From Atopsyche davidsoni (taxonomy: Eukaryota > Arthropoda > Insecta > Trichoptera > Hydrobiosidae): a DNA stretch of 64,000 nt. How positions within the stretch are numbered: the stretch's first letter is position 1; every line of letters starts with the position of its first letter. Below the pieces are notes generated by a model. It was not told the origin of the DNA and ran no database searches. It saw only the letters and a list, made by a program, of their open reading frames with translations. Shown piece after piece: positions 25,882 to 39,042 of the stretch. The stretch is from positions 10,788,001 to 10,852,000 of the forward strand of contig JAILWY010000021.1 of the NCBI GenBank assembly GCA_022113835.1. Reading direction: 5' to 3'. Position numbers and translations under genes: made by a program.

Positions 25882-27985
25882 TATATATAGAATATGTCAT
25901 ATTGTGTACTAAAATATTGAATATATTTTTAAATGAGCCAATGCAATTTTTTTAAATAAATTATCATGATAAATACAACAACAAAAAAAATCACAATTTA
26001 AAATACAGTGTATCAATATATCAACCAAACATTTTTTTTTTGTTTTGGAAAAGTAGTGTGGTTTTGAAAACAGTGATCCATAAAAAAAAATTGTAAATAT
26101 TTTTCTTAAATTCAATTAAATATAAAAGGTTTTTATATTTCGGTTGCGAATAATTATTTGCTTTAGTAAAGCAATGCTTATGTAAACTTTTACGATAGCA
26201 ATAGGACTTGAAATTTACATTGAATCGGTCTACATCAAATATTAAATAGAACTACATTTAAGATATCGATTTGTGTCAAAACTATCAGCATTGAAGTGAT
26301 TACTTTATGAACTAAGTTGTTAACATTAAATTTATAACCCTATTAGAACCAATTTAATTAATGTCTGTATTCGGTCTAATAATTAGAACAATAATCTCTC
26401 CGCAGTGCAAATTAGGAGGCGTTTATCGTCGTCTTGTGCACAACAGCACACCAAGTGGTGTGTCCAAGTAATTTAAAATGCTAGAGCGTCATTATAATTG
26501 CAAATTTATATACAAATACAATGCCAGAATGCAAAACAAAGAATAATATTTCCCCTCTGAAACTTTTCGCTAAAGCTCTCCGTATCTTGCTCAATTATTT
26601 CATACATTTGGAAACTTGTAAATAATGATTCTTGGATCGCTAGGTCGTTGCATAATTAATAGAAACCACTACAAGTCTCAGCTTCCTCAGCTTACGAGAG
26701 CTGGTGGTGGTAGCAGCGTCTAAGGGGAAGAAACAACCCCCATGCTCGCTGCCTCCTCGCGCCCTCCTACAGGCTACTTCCTGTTTTAATAATATTGCTG
26801 GGATCAGTTGCCCCAAACCCGTATTAGCGGATTATTTACTTAGAAAACTATTTCGAGGACTTTCCAGTTTACAGGGTCCCAACTTCTTATGGAACAACAT
26901 TTGGTCCCTTGGTATATTTATTAAATTTTTGACTGTGTAGTTCAGTTTTGTTTCAATGATTTTTAACATTCAATGTATCCGAGATGCAACAATAAATATT
27001 TATATATAACCATTACATTGTAAAAGCTTTATTCTATAGTATTATTTTAAGAGTTAACCTTCGGTCAATTTATAATTCATTGAGACACTTCTGGTTGAAA
27101 TAAATAAAATAGAATATAGAGCAACAATGAAGCAGAAAAAAGATGCTCAAAGTAATATCTCTAAAAAACACAAATATATTGATGAAAAAGGATATAGCAC
27201 TCTGGTGTTCTTTGAAAATACAAATATACAACTATAAAGGATATATTACTCTGAAAAAATACTTTTGTCGGCCCTAAAGCATCCTAAATCGATACCCTAG
27301 AAATGTAAAATTGGTAAAGTACCACTTAGAGATAAGAAAAATATATAAATGCCAGGAAATCATGTATCAAGTCAAGCAGAGAACTACCAGCCACAAATAA
27401 CAATGAAAAAAAATAAGCTCTACATTTATATATATGGTATTTCGAAGTTTTCGTATGAACTTTTTCCTACTATTGAATTAATCGATTTTGGTACCATTCT
27501 ACTTATGTTTTTTTTTTAACACTTAAATAATGCAAAAATATAAACTCTGTGCTATTTTAGGACGAGAAAAATATCCTCATAACTTTCACAATAATTTACA
27601 CATATGGATTCAATAACATTAATATTGAACATTTATTAGAAAAAAATATATATCTCACTCAAAATGAAGACAGTCGTCTTTTTTTCGAAGGCATCAAAAG
27701 TTCATTTTGTGTTTGCATACTTATAAACTGTAAATGTTGAACAACCCTGAAGATTAATTCAGTCAACCCTTTCAATAAAACTGTAAGAATAGCAAGTAGG
27801 TATCTATACCTGTTTTATATGGCACTGTCATATTCGCGAATGTTTTTGTCATTCCTTCTCTCGGCGCTCTTCTGTAAGTTTTATCGTTTACTATGACATT
27901 CAGTGGAATAAGAAAAGAAAGAAAATTTTATTACATTTCGTGTATAAAAAATTCACGGCAGTGCGTTACGGCTGCTCTAATGTAA

Positions 27986-28711
27986 AATAGACAACATTAT
28001 GGCTGTAGACCGTATTTTCCTGTATTCATCTGACTCACAGATCATATCGATTTCAACGTGTCTACTTTAAAATTCTATGCCCCTGAATGCTCTCAGCTGC
28101 TATCAAGAACCTCAAAAACAATTTAAGTATGTGCGAATAATGCTAAATAAAATAAAAGAGCCAAGGCTCTTAATCATCTCACTATAAACCAAGGTTTATA
28201 CGTAAAATTATATTTTTATATAGAAATAAACTTTTTAAAAAATGTATGGAAGTTAACTAACTAAGGGTGAACATCAAAACTCTTTTCAATAATTGCTCAT
28301 AGCCATTTAAGAAACGCTATATATTTTTCAAAAGCTATATGCTAAATTATTATAAAATAAAATATTGTAAATAAGATAATCAAATTATTCATATAGGCTA
28401 AATTAATTTGATTCACTCATCGCATCGATTGCTGTTTCCCTACCTTTGAATTATTTTCAATAATTTATTTCAGCCAGCTATAAAATGTTACACATATACC
28501 AAAAATCATACATTGGAGTGTTAATGTATTAGAATACAATTAATGAAACATTTTTAATACATATCGCGTTTCTCTTTATGTAGAATACACAATATAATGG
28601 TAATATAGTTCGTGTAGACTATATTCATCTGACTCTCTGATCGTATCGATCGCTACGTGCCTACCTTAAAATTCTTTTCACTGAAAGATCTCAGCCAACT
28701 ATCAAAGGCTT
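27986..28711. repeat. Locally repeated ~125-bp segment, three copies
   Basis: 27,986-28,112 and 28,582-28,711 share ATTCATCTGACTC, a degenerate ATCGTATCGAT, ACGTG(T/C)CTAC and TTAAAATTCT, then a CTCAGC(T/C)...CTATCAA end. A weaker, partial third copy lies at 28,409-28,486 (CATCGCATCGATTGC...TTCAGCCAGCTAT). All have the same orientation and are 170-425 bp apart, so the segment probably arose by local duplication. Confidence 0.6.
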
Positions 28712-29844
28712 CTTGAAATTCCAGAGTCTTTGAATAAAGCGATATGCTTTCGTGAAATTATCACATTCAAAGAGGAGGCACCTGTACAGTGCAAATAAAG
28801 GTTCTGTGCAATCCTTTCTCACACAGCAATATCTCGATAGAAAAGAGTTTAGCTGCCTGTATGTATTCAGGTAAAATATAACAGCTCTAGAACAGCATAC
28901 ATTTACATTTGATCAACTCGGTGTATCCTAAAAATTGGATGATTAAGAAAAATAAGTTTAGAAAAGTAATGCCGAGACGTCAAGACACCAACAGTAAATT
29001 TCAGATTTTTTGCTCAAAGCTGCTTCTTAGTTGAAAACGGCTATATTTTCTAAGCACTTATAAACTTTATTTACTTAAATTCAAACTCGCTTACTTTACG
29101 ACAAAGAACTGTGGCTTTTTTACTATCTCAAAAGCTACTACGAAAAATCCGCTAAACTTTACGGATAGCTTACAACGAACTCGTTGGAAGAACGGGCAGC
29201 ATAATAACGAGTCTAAAATGTTTTTATTTTACTTTACGCGTTACTATCATTTTAATCTTAAGTATAAATAAAACCAAGATACTCTCTCGGAAAAAGGTTT
29301 AGTTACGACTTACTCGGTACGTGCCAGATAAACCGAGCGCCGGTCCTCCCTCGCTCGCATCAGATTATGCAAGAAATATTTTGATATTTAAATTAAGCCA
29401 AGAACATTTTTAATAAAACTCGTTTTTAACGCCCCACTTTTATTTGAAAAGGAAAACCAAAGTCGAGTGATATTGTTTCAACTACATGAGGCCATTATAT
29501 TGTCTAAAATGAAATCCTGAAAAGGACCCTCTGGTTAAGATAAAATAGAAATGTTTCTCGCGCCTGAACGACAGCCAGTGTTTTTTTCCTTGACATTTTG
29601 AAGGAGATAAATGATGCTTCTCCGGGGTGGTGTTTGACTTCTCGACTGGGTCTATGTTGATGGAGAGATAAAAACTTGGACGGTCATGAAAACGAAACAT
29701 AAAATGTACACACAAAAAACTCTTCCTATAATAAACTTTTTAAAGAATATTTTCCAATACAGTTGGAAAGTCTCTATGATTTCCACAGCCTGCTATTATC
29801 TTTTTATACTGAAAGTATTACGGAAATACACGGAACATTAAGTT

Positions 29845-29995
29845 TGTTCGTAGGTTTTGTCACCCGTTGTTTTTAAATGATTTGGTTTTTTGGGTGTTCA
29901 GTGATGCTTGATGTTTTCAGTTTTTCTGCTTTTCAGTCCTCACAAATCTCCTAAAATGGTTCGAGCAGCTTAACACTCAGGAAACCAATTTATAC
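29845..29995. repeat. Foldback repeat, copy 2 (20.05-kb type)
   Basis: Shares TGTTCGTAGG(C/T)TTTG at the left and CTTAACACTCAGGAAACCAA at the right with the copy at 20,045. GATTTGGTTTTTTGGGTGTT near the left is nearly the inverse of the right end, giving a hairpin with a ~70-nt loop. Boundaries are approximate. Confidence 0.5.
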
Positions 29996-32900
29996 ATTTA
30001 ACATCATATGTATTAAAATGTGTGCTATATATGTTTTTTTACATTAATACAGATTTTGTTGACTATTTATGTAGTTTAATATTAGTAATACTTTGTTGAA
30101 ATGTTGTTCTTTAATGAAAATGTGCAAAGGGTCCCAAACTGCCGCATCTATCTTTTTCACGTATGGCATTGATTTTTAGGGACTCTTTCTCTATTCCGAG
30201 CATAAAGAGTGTCGGAATTGTAAAAACCATTTGTCAAGATGACACAGCTCTGAATTTATAATCCGAGGGGGATGGCCGGGCGGATCCCTTAAACCCAAAT
30301 CCCCGGATCCGATCATCATGGGGTTTGTCTGATTGACATTTTGGATTCAGGCAAACTGATACAGGTTTCGGGCCTACAAGGGTTTTCCGATACTTCTATC
30401 ACTTAAAACAGACAGTAGTACTTGAAAAATTCATTGAATTGATTTTCTTATACTTTGATTTAATTTAATTAAAATTATGGTATACCTTGTGTAATGAATA
30501 AACGTTTTTATTGACGGACATTTAAAAAAAGTCAAATATCGCTTTTTACAAACACGTTTACTAATCAACTAATATTAGTATTTAGGTCAGTAATAATTTA
30601 ACCTCCCAGTAATTATAAAAAAATATGGATCTTTCAATATCTAGCAAGTTTTTTTGATGTGTCACTGGTCTTCAATGAAGATTTAATGCTTTCACAAGAA
30701 GTAGAATAAACTACAATCTCAGTCAATATTATAAGTAGTGTATTTACATTATTCTGTATAATTTTACAGTCAATTATAATTTTTGAATTGAGCGTTTTTA
30801 GCTGAATAGGAAAAGACTAGTTTACTTTTTGTCTAAAAACCTTCTTTCATAATCTGTCAGGAAAGTACTTTATTATTAATTAATGTATATTGTTTACTGA
30901 CTAAAAGTGTTATACTTCAATGAAATTTGTTTATTTTATGAAAGGAATTTTACTAAACAAATATTATTAAATAAGTTTTTATACTTCTTGTTTTATCGAT
31001 AGACATCGCTGATGTATTTTCTTCCACCATTAATCAAACTTTCCAACGAAGAAAGTTTGAAAGTGTCACTTAAATTTCAATAAACTTCAATCAATTATGC
31101 ATTAGTATTTATTTGTAAAATGCAATTAATTTCGTGATTATCTACTCTGCAGAAATAGCGATACTATTATAGATTAATTGATTTGATCTAAATTACTTAC
31201 ACGTCGTAAACACCCCCTTTAATATCTTGCAAACGGCAAGAAGCCTTACTCCACCGAGCCAATTTCCCCAGCAGCCTCGCTATCTTCAGCCTCGGGGTGG
31301 GTTCGCCGTCAGACCATCAGATATCCGCCCACCTGAAATTTACTTAATGCTACCCATCCGTGTACGGGGAATTCTCACAACAGCCTTGAAATTCTTAGCA
31401 TTTTGCAGAGGGTTGTCACCAATTGCCGAAGTTAAGTAGGTGGTGCCTGTAAGGGTAGCTCCGGGTATGTTTGCGCTATGCTTTATTTAACGGCATAGAG
31501 ACGCTTCATACACTCAGAGAATGCTGAAATATTTACGCGAACGTCAGTATTATTTTTATTGCGCTCAGCATTATAGTCCTTATAATACGCTCCATAAATT
31601 TTACAACTTAATTTCAAAACTAGTAGTTGAAGTATGCAAAAAAAACTTTACTGCGTTAGCTTATGCATATAATGTTATATGCTCGAAAATAAACTGGAAT
31701 ATTTACATATTTCAATTGGCAATACGTCATGTTGAGCGTAAAAAAATGCTTGGTTATCGAGGTGCATCGAGGTTTTTCTAGTCTTTTTCTGTATTACAGG
31801 ATATGTATGTATACGTAGATAAAAATTTCGCATCTTTTCAAATATTCGCTGCACCAATTCCTACTCCAGCGCCACTACTCGTATATCTGAAAACACCTCC
31901 TTTCCCGCGCCTTCATCCAATTCATCCCCTAAGCTTCAATCCCATCACATCATGATCTGCTCCCCTCGCAGCCTCCTGTCATGTATCTAGCAGCCTTCCG
32001 CCTCTCGACAGATCAACTATAACACTAATTCCCCTGTTTCGGTTACTGCGAACTGAGGCAGTAGGAAATTAAAGTCAATATATAAGGACGACTCCGCCGT
32101 GGTTTGCTGTGAGTTTCCAGGATTTCACTTTGCACAAATTATTAGTTCTGATTTTCAGTGTAAATATAGGAAGTACGATAACATCGACACTAAAAACAAG
32201 TAATGATATATTCGTCATTTAATTAATTTAACAGAAGAGTAGTGTTAATTATCTTGATATTATTTTATAGTATGATAATTTTTAATCTTTAAAAGATATT
32301 ATTTTACACCACTGGTTTCGCCAACATGCTTGTTTGGCATATTTTGACAAGTCTCAGACAGATCTCTACATGTAGACGTAATTAAGCATGTATGCGAAAT
32401 TACATTTTTTTGTTGTATCTGTAGAACTTTAAAGTTATCATGAGAAATATTTTGTGATTAATGTGTTGTCATGTTTGTTTCTTGCTATTTTTTATAATAT
32501 ACGAAGTATGATGGCAGCCACAATTTTGCTACCCCAATGAATAAAAGTTTCCTACGGAGCATCTTCGTTAGTCGATCTGTGAAATCGCTATTTCTCACCT
32601 CACTGGTTCCTATCATATCCGGCTGAAATTCTCGATATTTATCCATCACTATGAACGGAGTACTTCTGAAAATTCTTTTAACATTTTTAGATGAAAAGAT
32701 TCCTTTAAGCCTTCTATTTCTTCAAATAGATAGACATTAGGAATGGGCCATCTTTCTACTTTTATACTATCGTTTTATTATTACCAATAAATATGTGGTG
32801 ATGGAATCAAATAAAAACTTTATGTACTTTTATAGTTTTTGTATACTTCTGCATTAAGTATTTTATAACAAAATTTAATTTTATAAAACTGAAGGGAAAA

Positions 32901-33874
32901 ATAAATGAGGCACTTTGCGAACACTACTTAAAGTTGTTATAAACGTTTATGCCTAGAATAAAGAGTCCGACACCGATAGGACCTTGTAATATTAAGCTTT
33001 TCTTGTAGACATTTAAGGTCTTAAAATTTTGTAAGTTGACATGCTTACATTTGCGTTTACAGAAATTAAAACAAAATACTTTATAAAGTGAAAAGAAACC
33101 ATTGAATAATTTTGCAAAAGCTTATAAAATAAATAAGAAAGAAGCTTAAGAGAAATGTTCAGTATAAAAGTAAAATGTTTTGGAGGGTAAAAATTTTTTT
33201 TTTTAAATAAAAGTTATTTGGATTATATGAATAATTTTCTGAGTATTCAGAAAAAAATGCGATTCATTTTTTGGCTTTATTGTCGATACGGCACGTACGG
33301 CGAGTCCGGATACGTGTGTGGCTTGCGTAGAATACCTCCATATATTACAAAGAGAGCGGAAAATTACAATGCCAGTTTTTAACTCTCTGAGATGAAAAAG
33401 GAACTTCGCGGATTAAAAATAAAGTTCGGGTCTCGAAAAAGAATTTCTGGAGTCAAAAAATAAGCGACGGTCGCTTGCCTCGTGCTCTTTCTGAGTATGA
33501 ATGCTGAAATTGTATTATTCTGTTTTGAGCAGTTTAAAAATAATCATGTGTCTAATTTTAGTTTTTTTATGCCAACAGGGGTGACATACATTCTTATATA
33601 CTTTGGGAACGTAGGTAGCAGTTGGAAGCGTGCATAGAAAACTGCGATTAGATACGTTTTCAGCACTTGCATTTTAAGAGAAAATCATAATGAACCTTCA
33701 TCGGTTCTTTTAAAGTTTTAACTCTATTTTTGTTTATGTTTGAACATAAAGCCTTTGAATAGATTTAATATTTGATTAAGAATTTGATACTTTATATGAG
33801 GCTTTATCTAATGCTTCGGGAAGAGATTTCGTTGATATTGAATCAGCAAACAGATTAAATTAATATAATAATAA

Positions 33875-34134
33875 CAGTAACTTTGTATTATCTTCACTTT
33901 GAGTTTATTAAATTTTTTGCATGCCTTTTTCGACCAAATAGACTAAGTCACCATCAGATGCATAACTAAATTAAACAGTTTAGTTGTGCATCTGATGATG
34001 ACCTAGTCTATTTGTTCGAAACTTTGTCATGCAAAAAATTTAATAAACTCAAAGTGAAGACAGAATACGATGTTACTTTTATCATTATAATAATGGATCT
34101 TCACCAATCAAATGCCTTGTCCCTCAACAAGATT
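33875..34134 (+). mobile_element. Hammerhead-bearing foldback repeat, copy B
   Basis: Inverted arms (about 33,875-33,966 and 33,983-34,080) contain CTTCACTTTGAGTTTATTAAA and its inverse. The right side continues with the one-sided flank GGATCTTCACC...CTCAACAAGAT (34,096-34,134) shared with copies A and C. The left arm's antisense core is decayed (CTGATGG in place of CTGATGA). The right arm holds the better motif. Confidence 0.7.
33987..34033 (+). ncRNA. Type-I hammerhead ribozyme-like motif, copy B
   Basis: CTGATGA at 33992-33998, an extra U at 33999, stem II from GACC (34000) to GTTC (34017) with one mismatch, and GAAA at 34018-34021. Stem III is AC/GT with a TTT loop. The cleavage triplet is GTC, cutting after 34028. 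Stem I is TGCAT (33987-33991) with ATGCA (34029-34033), fully paired. The opposite arm preserves GGTC where this one reads GTTC, so the stem II mismatch is a later mutation. Confidence 0.6.
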
Positions 34135-37100
34135 AAATTAAAACTAGATTTTTTTTATTAAGATATATGACAACTTTATATGATGTTTCTTCAACACATA
34201 AGATAATATTAAAATATTCAATTTGTAATATACTTGCGAAAATATCTCAGTGCCTCACGCTGAAGGTTATTCAAATATATTACAAAAAACTTTATTACTG
34301 AAATATTTTCGCGTCAACGTTTTTACATGTTTTCGGTGCTCTTACCTTGAAAATCAAAAACAAAGTTACTTTGTTTGAATATTTTCTTTAACTAAAAAGT
34401 GTTTTACTAATATTGGGTTAATTTTATTTTTGAAAAGTAGCGAAGAAGCGTGCGCCTGACGCTGGGAGGCGGAGCAGGAGGCTGTACCCGGGGGTGATTG
34501 ATTATATGGGATTAAAAATACTTCTAAGGCTGTATAATGTTCTCACTTCAGGGTATTCTGATTTATTTTAGCGCCGCTCAGTAGAATTAGAAAAGCAGAC
34601 CAAATCGTCTGTTACACTACCTGCGGTAATTAGTTTTTGATTAAATATTTGTTTTAGTTTTAGCTCATGCATTAAATACCTCGTACGGTCACAATAATTT
34701 TGCAAATTTGTGTTGTCTACGTGATGTAATTAGGCACAAAATATGCACAAACATGCCACAGGCCGGGTGACCTAAAGTCGACGTAAGCTCGACAAATATA
34801 CCAACAATAATTAACATAATTTTTTTTAAAACTATATTTTTATTTTTGCTACACTGTGATTGTGCAATTATTTTGACTATTATAGTTTTGCAATAACAAT
34901 GAAATTTATGTACAAGTTTTTCGTGCTACCTGGGCAATTAGATCGCTCAGTTTATAATTAGTATTCTATATTGCAAATGAATTGAACTAATAGAGTGTCA
35001 AAAAAGTATTTTAAAAAATTCAATTAAATATTAAAATTATCCACTATTAAGTACTGCTTCTTTGTAGCAGGTAAAAAAAACCTAATACTGACAAAATATA
35101 GACAAATTAAATTACTTTGAATTTTTATAACTCTATTTCTGCGTAATGGCCACATATTTTTTTTAAAAAACTACGCTTGAAATATGCAACATTTTATCGT
35201 GTTTGTCGCGTTCGTGTGTAAACGTGCTCAACTGCATTTACATTGAGAAATGTGCAGCCATTAAAATGAGAACTGAAATTTGATTTTGAATCAACCACGT
35301 CAGTTGTGGACTGCAAATGTACAACGACTTTATTCAGAAAATAGCCATTGCATTTATGTGCAACTTGTTCGACAGTATCAGACACAGAACGGTTCTGCTG
35401 CCAATCAGAATTGACGTTAACTTCCTGTGTAATACAATATGTATGGGATTAATAGAAACTTGAATCCACGGCTGTTTAAATATGTAATATTTGATATTTA
35501 AACAAGTATGAATACACTGATATCAAAGAGATACATTAATATTTGTGAAAGCTCAACTTTTGTTAACTAAATCTGATTAAATCTCTTTGAAGTATTACAA
35601 TCATTTAAATAGTGAGAACTTTCGCCTTTTAATGGTTTCGTTTTCGTTTAAAACCAAAAATGCTCATTAACAAAATAACTCAAAAAGCCAAGTCATTTAA
35701 TTATTAACATTTTTTTTTATACATGAAGTAGCAATAAATGATAAAAATGTTGAATAAATTGTCTAAATAAATAATCAAATTTTAAAATAATTTGTTGCTT
35801 TGTATAAAGTTTTTTTTATGGAAATACACTTCATGGATGAATGAATTCAATGCAATTCTGACGATTTCATTTTTATTATGTGGCAAAATTTGTGAAGTCT
35901 ACCAAAGCCTTGCAAAAGCTCCACTTGAGAGGGTATAAGCCTGCTTGAAGCTGCCTTTTGAAGTGCAGGGGAGTATGTTGTACGGTCAGTGAGTTATTTG
36001 CCATATTAGAAATTAAATATCTTTTGGGGAATTAATTTGTTTTAAGACATTCCAGCTGAGATAATTTGGTAGGATCGTGATATTGGGTATTATGCCGCAT
36101 TACATATAAATTTATTTTAATTTAGAGTACATTTATAACGAACGCACCTCTCCAAATGTGTTCGCAGGTCATAGCGACCATTATCAATATAAATATTTAT
36201 TTTCAGTCATCAATCACTTACGTGGTCACCTTTTAAGATTTTTTTACCACTTTAACCCACAGATAGTTTATGAAATTCGCAGAATCTTAAAAACAATATT
36301 AAGTAGAATTCATTTTAATATACCGTATTCTTCTGGCCTAATGAGAATAAATTAAGGACCAATACCCTATTGGAATAGGGTGGAAGATCAGGATGAGAGA
36401 TAATTTGACAATCGATGGAGTTCTTTGTTTAATAATGACTCATTAATTATAATGATACCAATAACGAAGACAATATAGGTTCGTGATTTTCTCTTATAGA
36501 ATAAATGAACCGAGAAAAACGTAAGAAACAATATGACATAGACGTTTTTAAAACAACATTACATTTCCAGAGTAAATCTGCTGTAAGTATGGAAATGAAA
36601 ATTTTAATTAGGTTTTGATAAAAAACGCACATAAATTATTGACTTATTTGATATTTACAAATAATTCGCATTTATAACTATAAAGGTTTATTGTAAATGC
36701 AATATTTAGGTAATAAGGAGAAAAATCTTTATTAGTTTTTCAGAAAAGTTAGAAATTAGAATTTATTGAAAATTTTATTTTTAATTTCAAAAATCCTTCA
36801 TTGGGTATTTAACAAATATGCACATTAAAATAAAGTTTATCGCAAGATTATTTTTAATTTTACAGTAAATTCGTAGTTTCATGGGATTTTTTTAATCAAT
36901 ATACTGTTTTTTTTATGCCAGCGTAGAATACTTAAATTCACAGGTTATGATTGATTTCAATTAAAATATATATTAAAATTGTTTATCATATATAAGTAAG
37001 TTTTTGCTTCATGATCATAAATATTCCTGCAATCAAATTCTAATTGAATACCTTGTAGACCACGATTTGTGTGCGATACCGATTAATTACCTGGCATGAC

Positions 37101-38329
37101 ACATGCAAATCGCACACTTGACAGGTAATGCATCAGCAGCCAGGCGCCGATGAAATGACATAAGAAGGATGGCTTTGACTATGGAATTGAAAAAGCACTA
37201 CACACGTCGTGACACAACCGACAACCGACCAAATTACAACAAAAAATGCCAATAGCTACTTTTTATGATATTCCCACTAACGCTATTTATGGTTTTTTCA
37301 ATATTATTCATCATCGTGAAAATATATTTTTACAAATCGTTTTCCACACAAACAATGCATGTTTAATTTTTTTCTATAAAATCAAACGTTTTAGTCATTT
37401 TAAAAACATTGAAATAATAGTATAAATGAACATGTTTTTAGATTGACTAATTGAATGTTAATCGAACTGGAATATTCAGGTTGACATCACACTGATAGTT
37501 AACTAGATTTTAGGTCAAAGCAAAAAAATATCAAAGAACGTCAATATAAAAAAATTCCACGTCAAATAAGCTTGAAATAACATATTCCACGGAGAAAATA
37601 TAAAATTCATGTAATACAATTTACCTTTTCTAGTCGACAGTGCTTTCGTTATAAGTCTGCATTTAAAAGAGTTGAAATCTTTGAGTCATTTGGAAATTCA
37701 TACTCGTCGTAACCGTTCGCAAAAGACAAAAGATCCACACAGTGAAAAACTAGAATGTAAACGCTCTACCCTAGAAGAGTTGAGGGCTTCTAGAATAGAA
37801 ACATACCTGGAGTAAAACATCCGCTGATTGTACTTCAGAAAATGTCTGGTCTGAAGGTAAAAACGAGTCCTACTTTGATATTAAACAAGAAGTTTCTAAA
37901 TAAATAAAAAATACATACTTTGCTTATTATAGACGTTGACCCATATATTATAGTATATTCGTATTTGATGTTCATTTTATATATTTTTAATCATAGCCTA
38001 ATAATTTATATCTTTATGAATCATTATAGAGATGTATCCTGGGCTGTTGATATGTGAGTAAAATCCTTTATCCAAACATACTGTGCGATCGCCGTGAGCA
38101 AAGAGGTGAACCCTCGACTCAGGGTTCATGAGGGTGTCTGTCCCAGTTGAAGTTGGCTTCCTGCCAAGGATTGTCTCGCTAATCTGCAACCACTAACTCA
38201 TTTACATCCTGGTTGCGATCTTCTGGTGGGGATCGCAAGGACACTGAAACCATCGGCATGCGGAATCAGCTAGACTTCCTTTGAAAACCATACGTAAAAT
38301 TGTAGTACCAATAATATGAATGATACGAT
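34135..38329. other. AT-rich non-coding DNA
   Basis: No exon, RNA gene or family repeat was recognised. Small GC-richer patches occur near 34,440-34,490, 37,050-37,200 and 38,040-38,270. The last may be the decayed 5' flank of the mariner remnant that follows. Confidence 0.5.
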
Positions 38330-38975
38330 ACAAGATACGAGAGACGTTGAAAGGCGATTTTGCATTTCGGAAATGCTACTTGAACGCCACAAAAAAAGTC
38401 ATTTTTGCATCGTATCATCACTGGTGATGAAAAATGGATTCGCTACGACAACCTGAAGCGTAAAAAATCATGGGGTAAGCCCGGACATGTATTAACATCG
38501 ACGTCAGGCCAAATATTCATGGCGCCAAGGTAATGCTGTGTAGTTGGTGGGATCAGAAGGGTGTCATGCATTGTGAGCTGCTGAAACCGGGCCAAACTAT
38601 CACGGGCGAATTCTACAGACAACAATTGATGCGTTTGATGCCAGAATATGCGATCAGGCACGAGTCTGTAATTTTCCATCATGACAATGCTCGGCCACAT
38701 ATTGCTAAATCTGTAAAAACCTATTTGGAAAACAGAGGATGAGAAGTTCTGCCTCACCCGCCTTATAGCCCAGACCTTGCCCCTTACGACTACCACTTGT
38801 TTCAATCGATGCAGAATGCCCTTTCTGGAATACGCTTCACTTCTGAACAGGGTATCAAAAATTGGCTTGATTCTTTCTTGGCTTCAAAAGACGTACAGTT
38901 CTTTTGAGATGGAATCCATGATTTGCCCGAAATATGGGAAAATGTAGTGGCTAGCGATGGACATGAATAGTCAAA
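38330..38975 (+). pseudogene. Mariner transposase remnant (D,D34D type)
   Basis: In order: 'TGDEKWIRYDN' (about 38,420-38,450, first catalytic Asp), 'MLCSWWDQKGV' (38,533), 'LLKPGQTITGEFY', 'HHDNARPHIAK' (second Asp, near 38,680), 'VLPHPPYSPDLAPYDYHLF' (third Asp, near 38,790) and 'LPEIWENVVASDGH' (to about 38,970). Counting from the second to the third Asp gives 34 residues, the mariner spacing. A frameshift near 38,515, an in-frame TGA at 38,740 in place of a Trp codon, and another TGA near 38,906 break it, and the N-terminus is missing. Its protein differs clearly from the 19-kb mariner, so two lineages are present. It lies just downstream of the receptor exon, in the opposite orientation. 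Confidence 0.92.
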
Positions 38976-39042
38976 TCTTGGTTGATATTAGCAGGAAAAT
39001 TTGAATCTCTTAAGCTAGGGCTGGGATGTTCTGCAGACTCAC

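Larger units (their letters stand above)
25882..33874. other. Non-coding DNA with scattered unique GC blocks
   Basis: No supported exon. GC-richer unique blocks lie at about 26,690-26,810, 29,300-29,360, 30,235-30,385, 31,225-31,470 and 31,860-32,010. The 31.2-kb block has a 70-codon plus frame of no recognisable family, followed by short hairpins (CTATGC/GCATAG near 31,480). The blocks could be regulatory. The rest is AT-rich, apart from the repeats listed separately. Confidence 0.4.

Noticed and set aside
31921..31985. Possible next receptor exon (an EQIMM-like minus translation near CATGATCTG)
   Set aside because: A stop codon follows at once, the required NLKNQIMTT pattern is absent, and the borders do not fit a 45-nt exon.
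38443..38805. 120-codon minus-strand frame
   Set aside because: Exact antisense of the mariner transposase remnant, which explains its openness.
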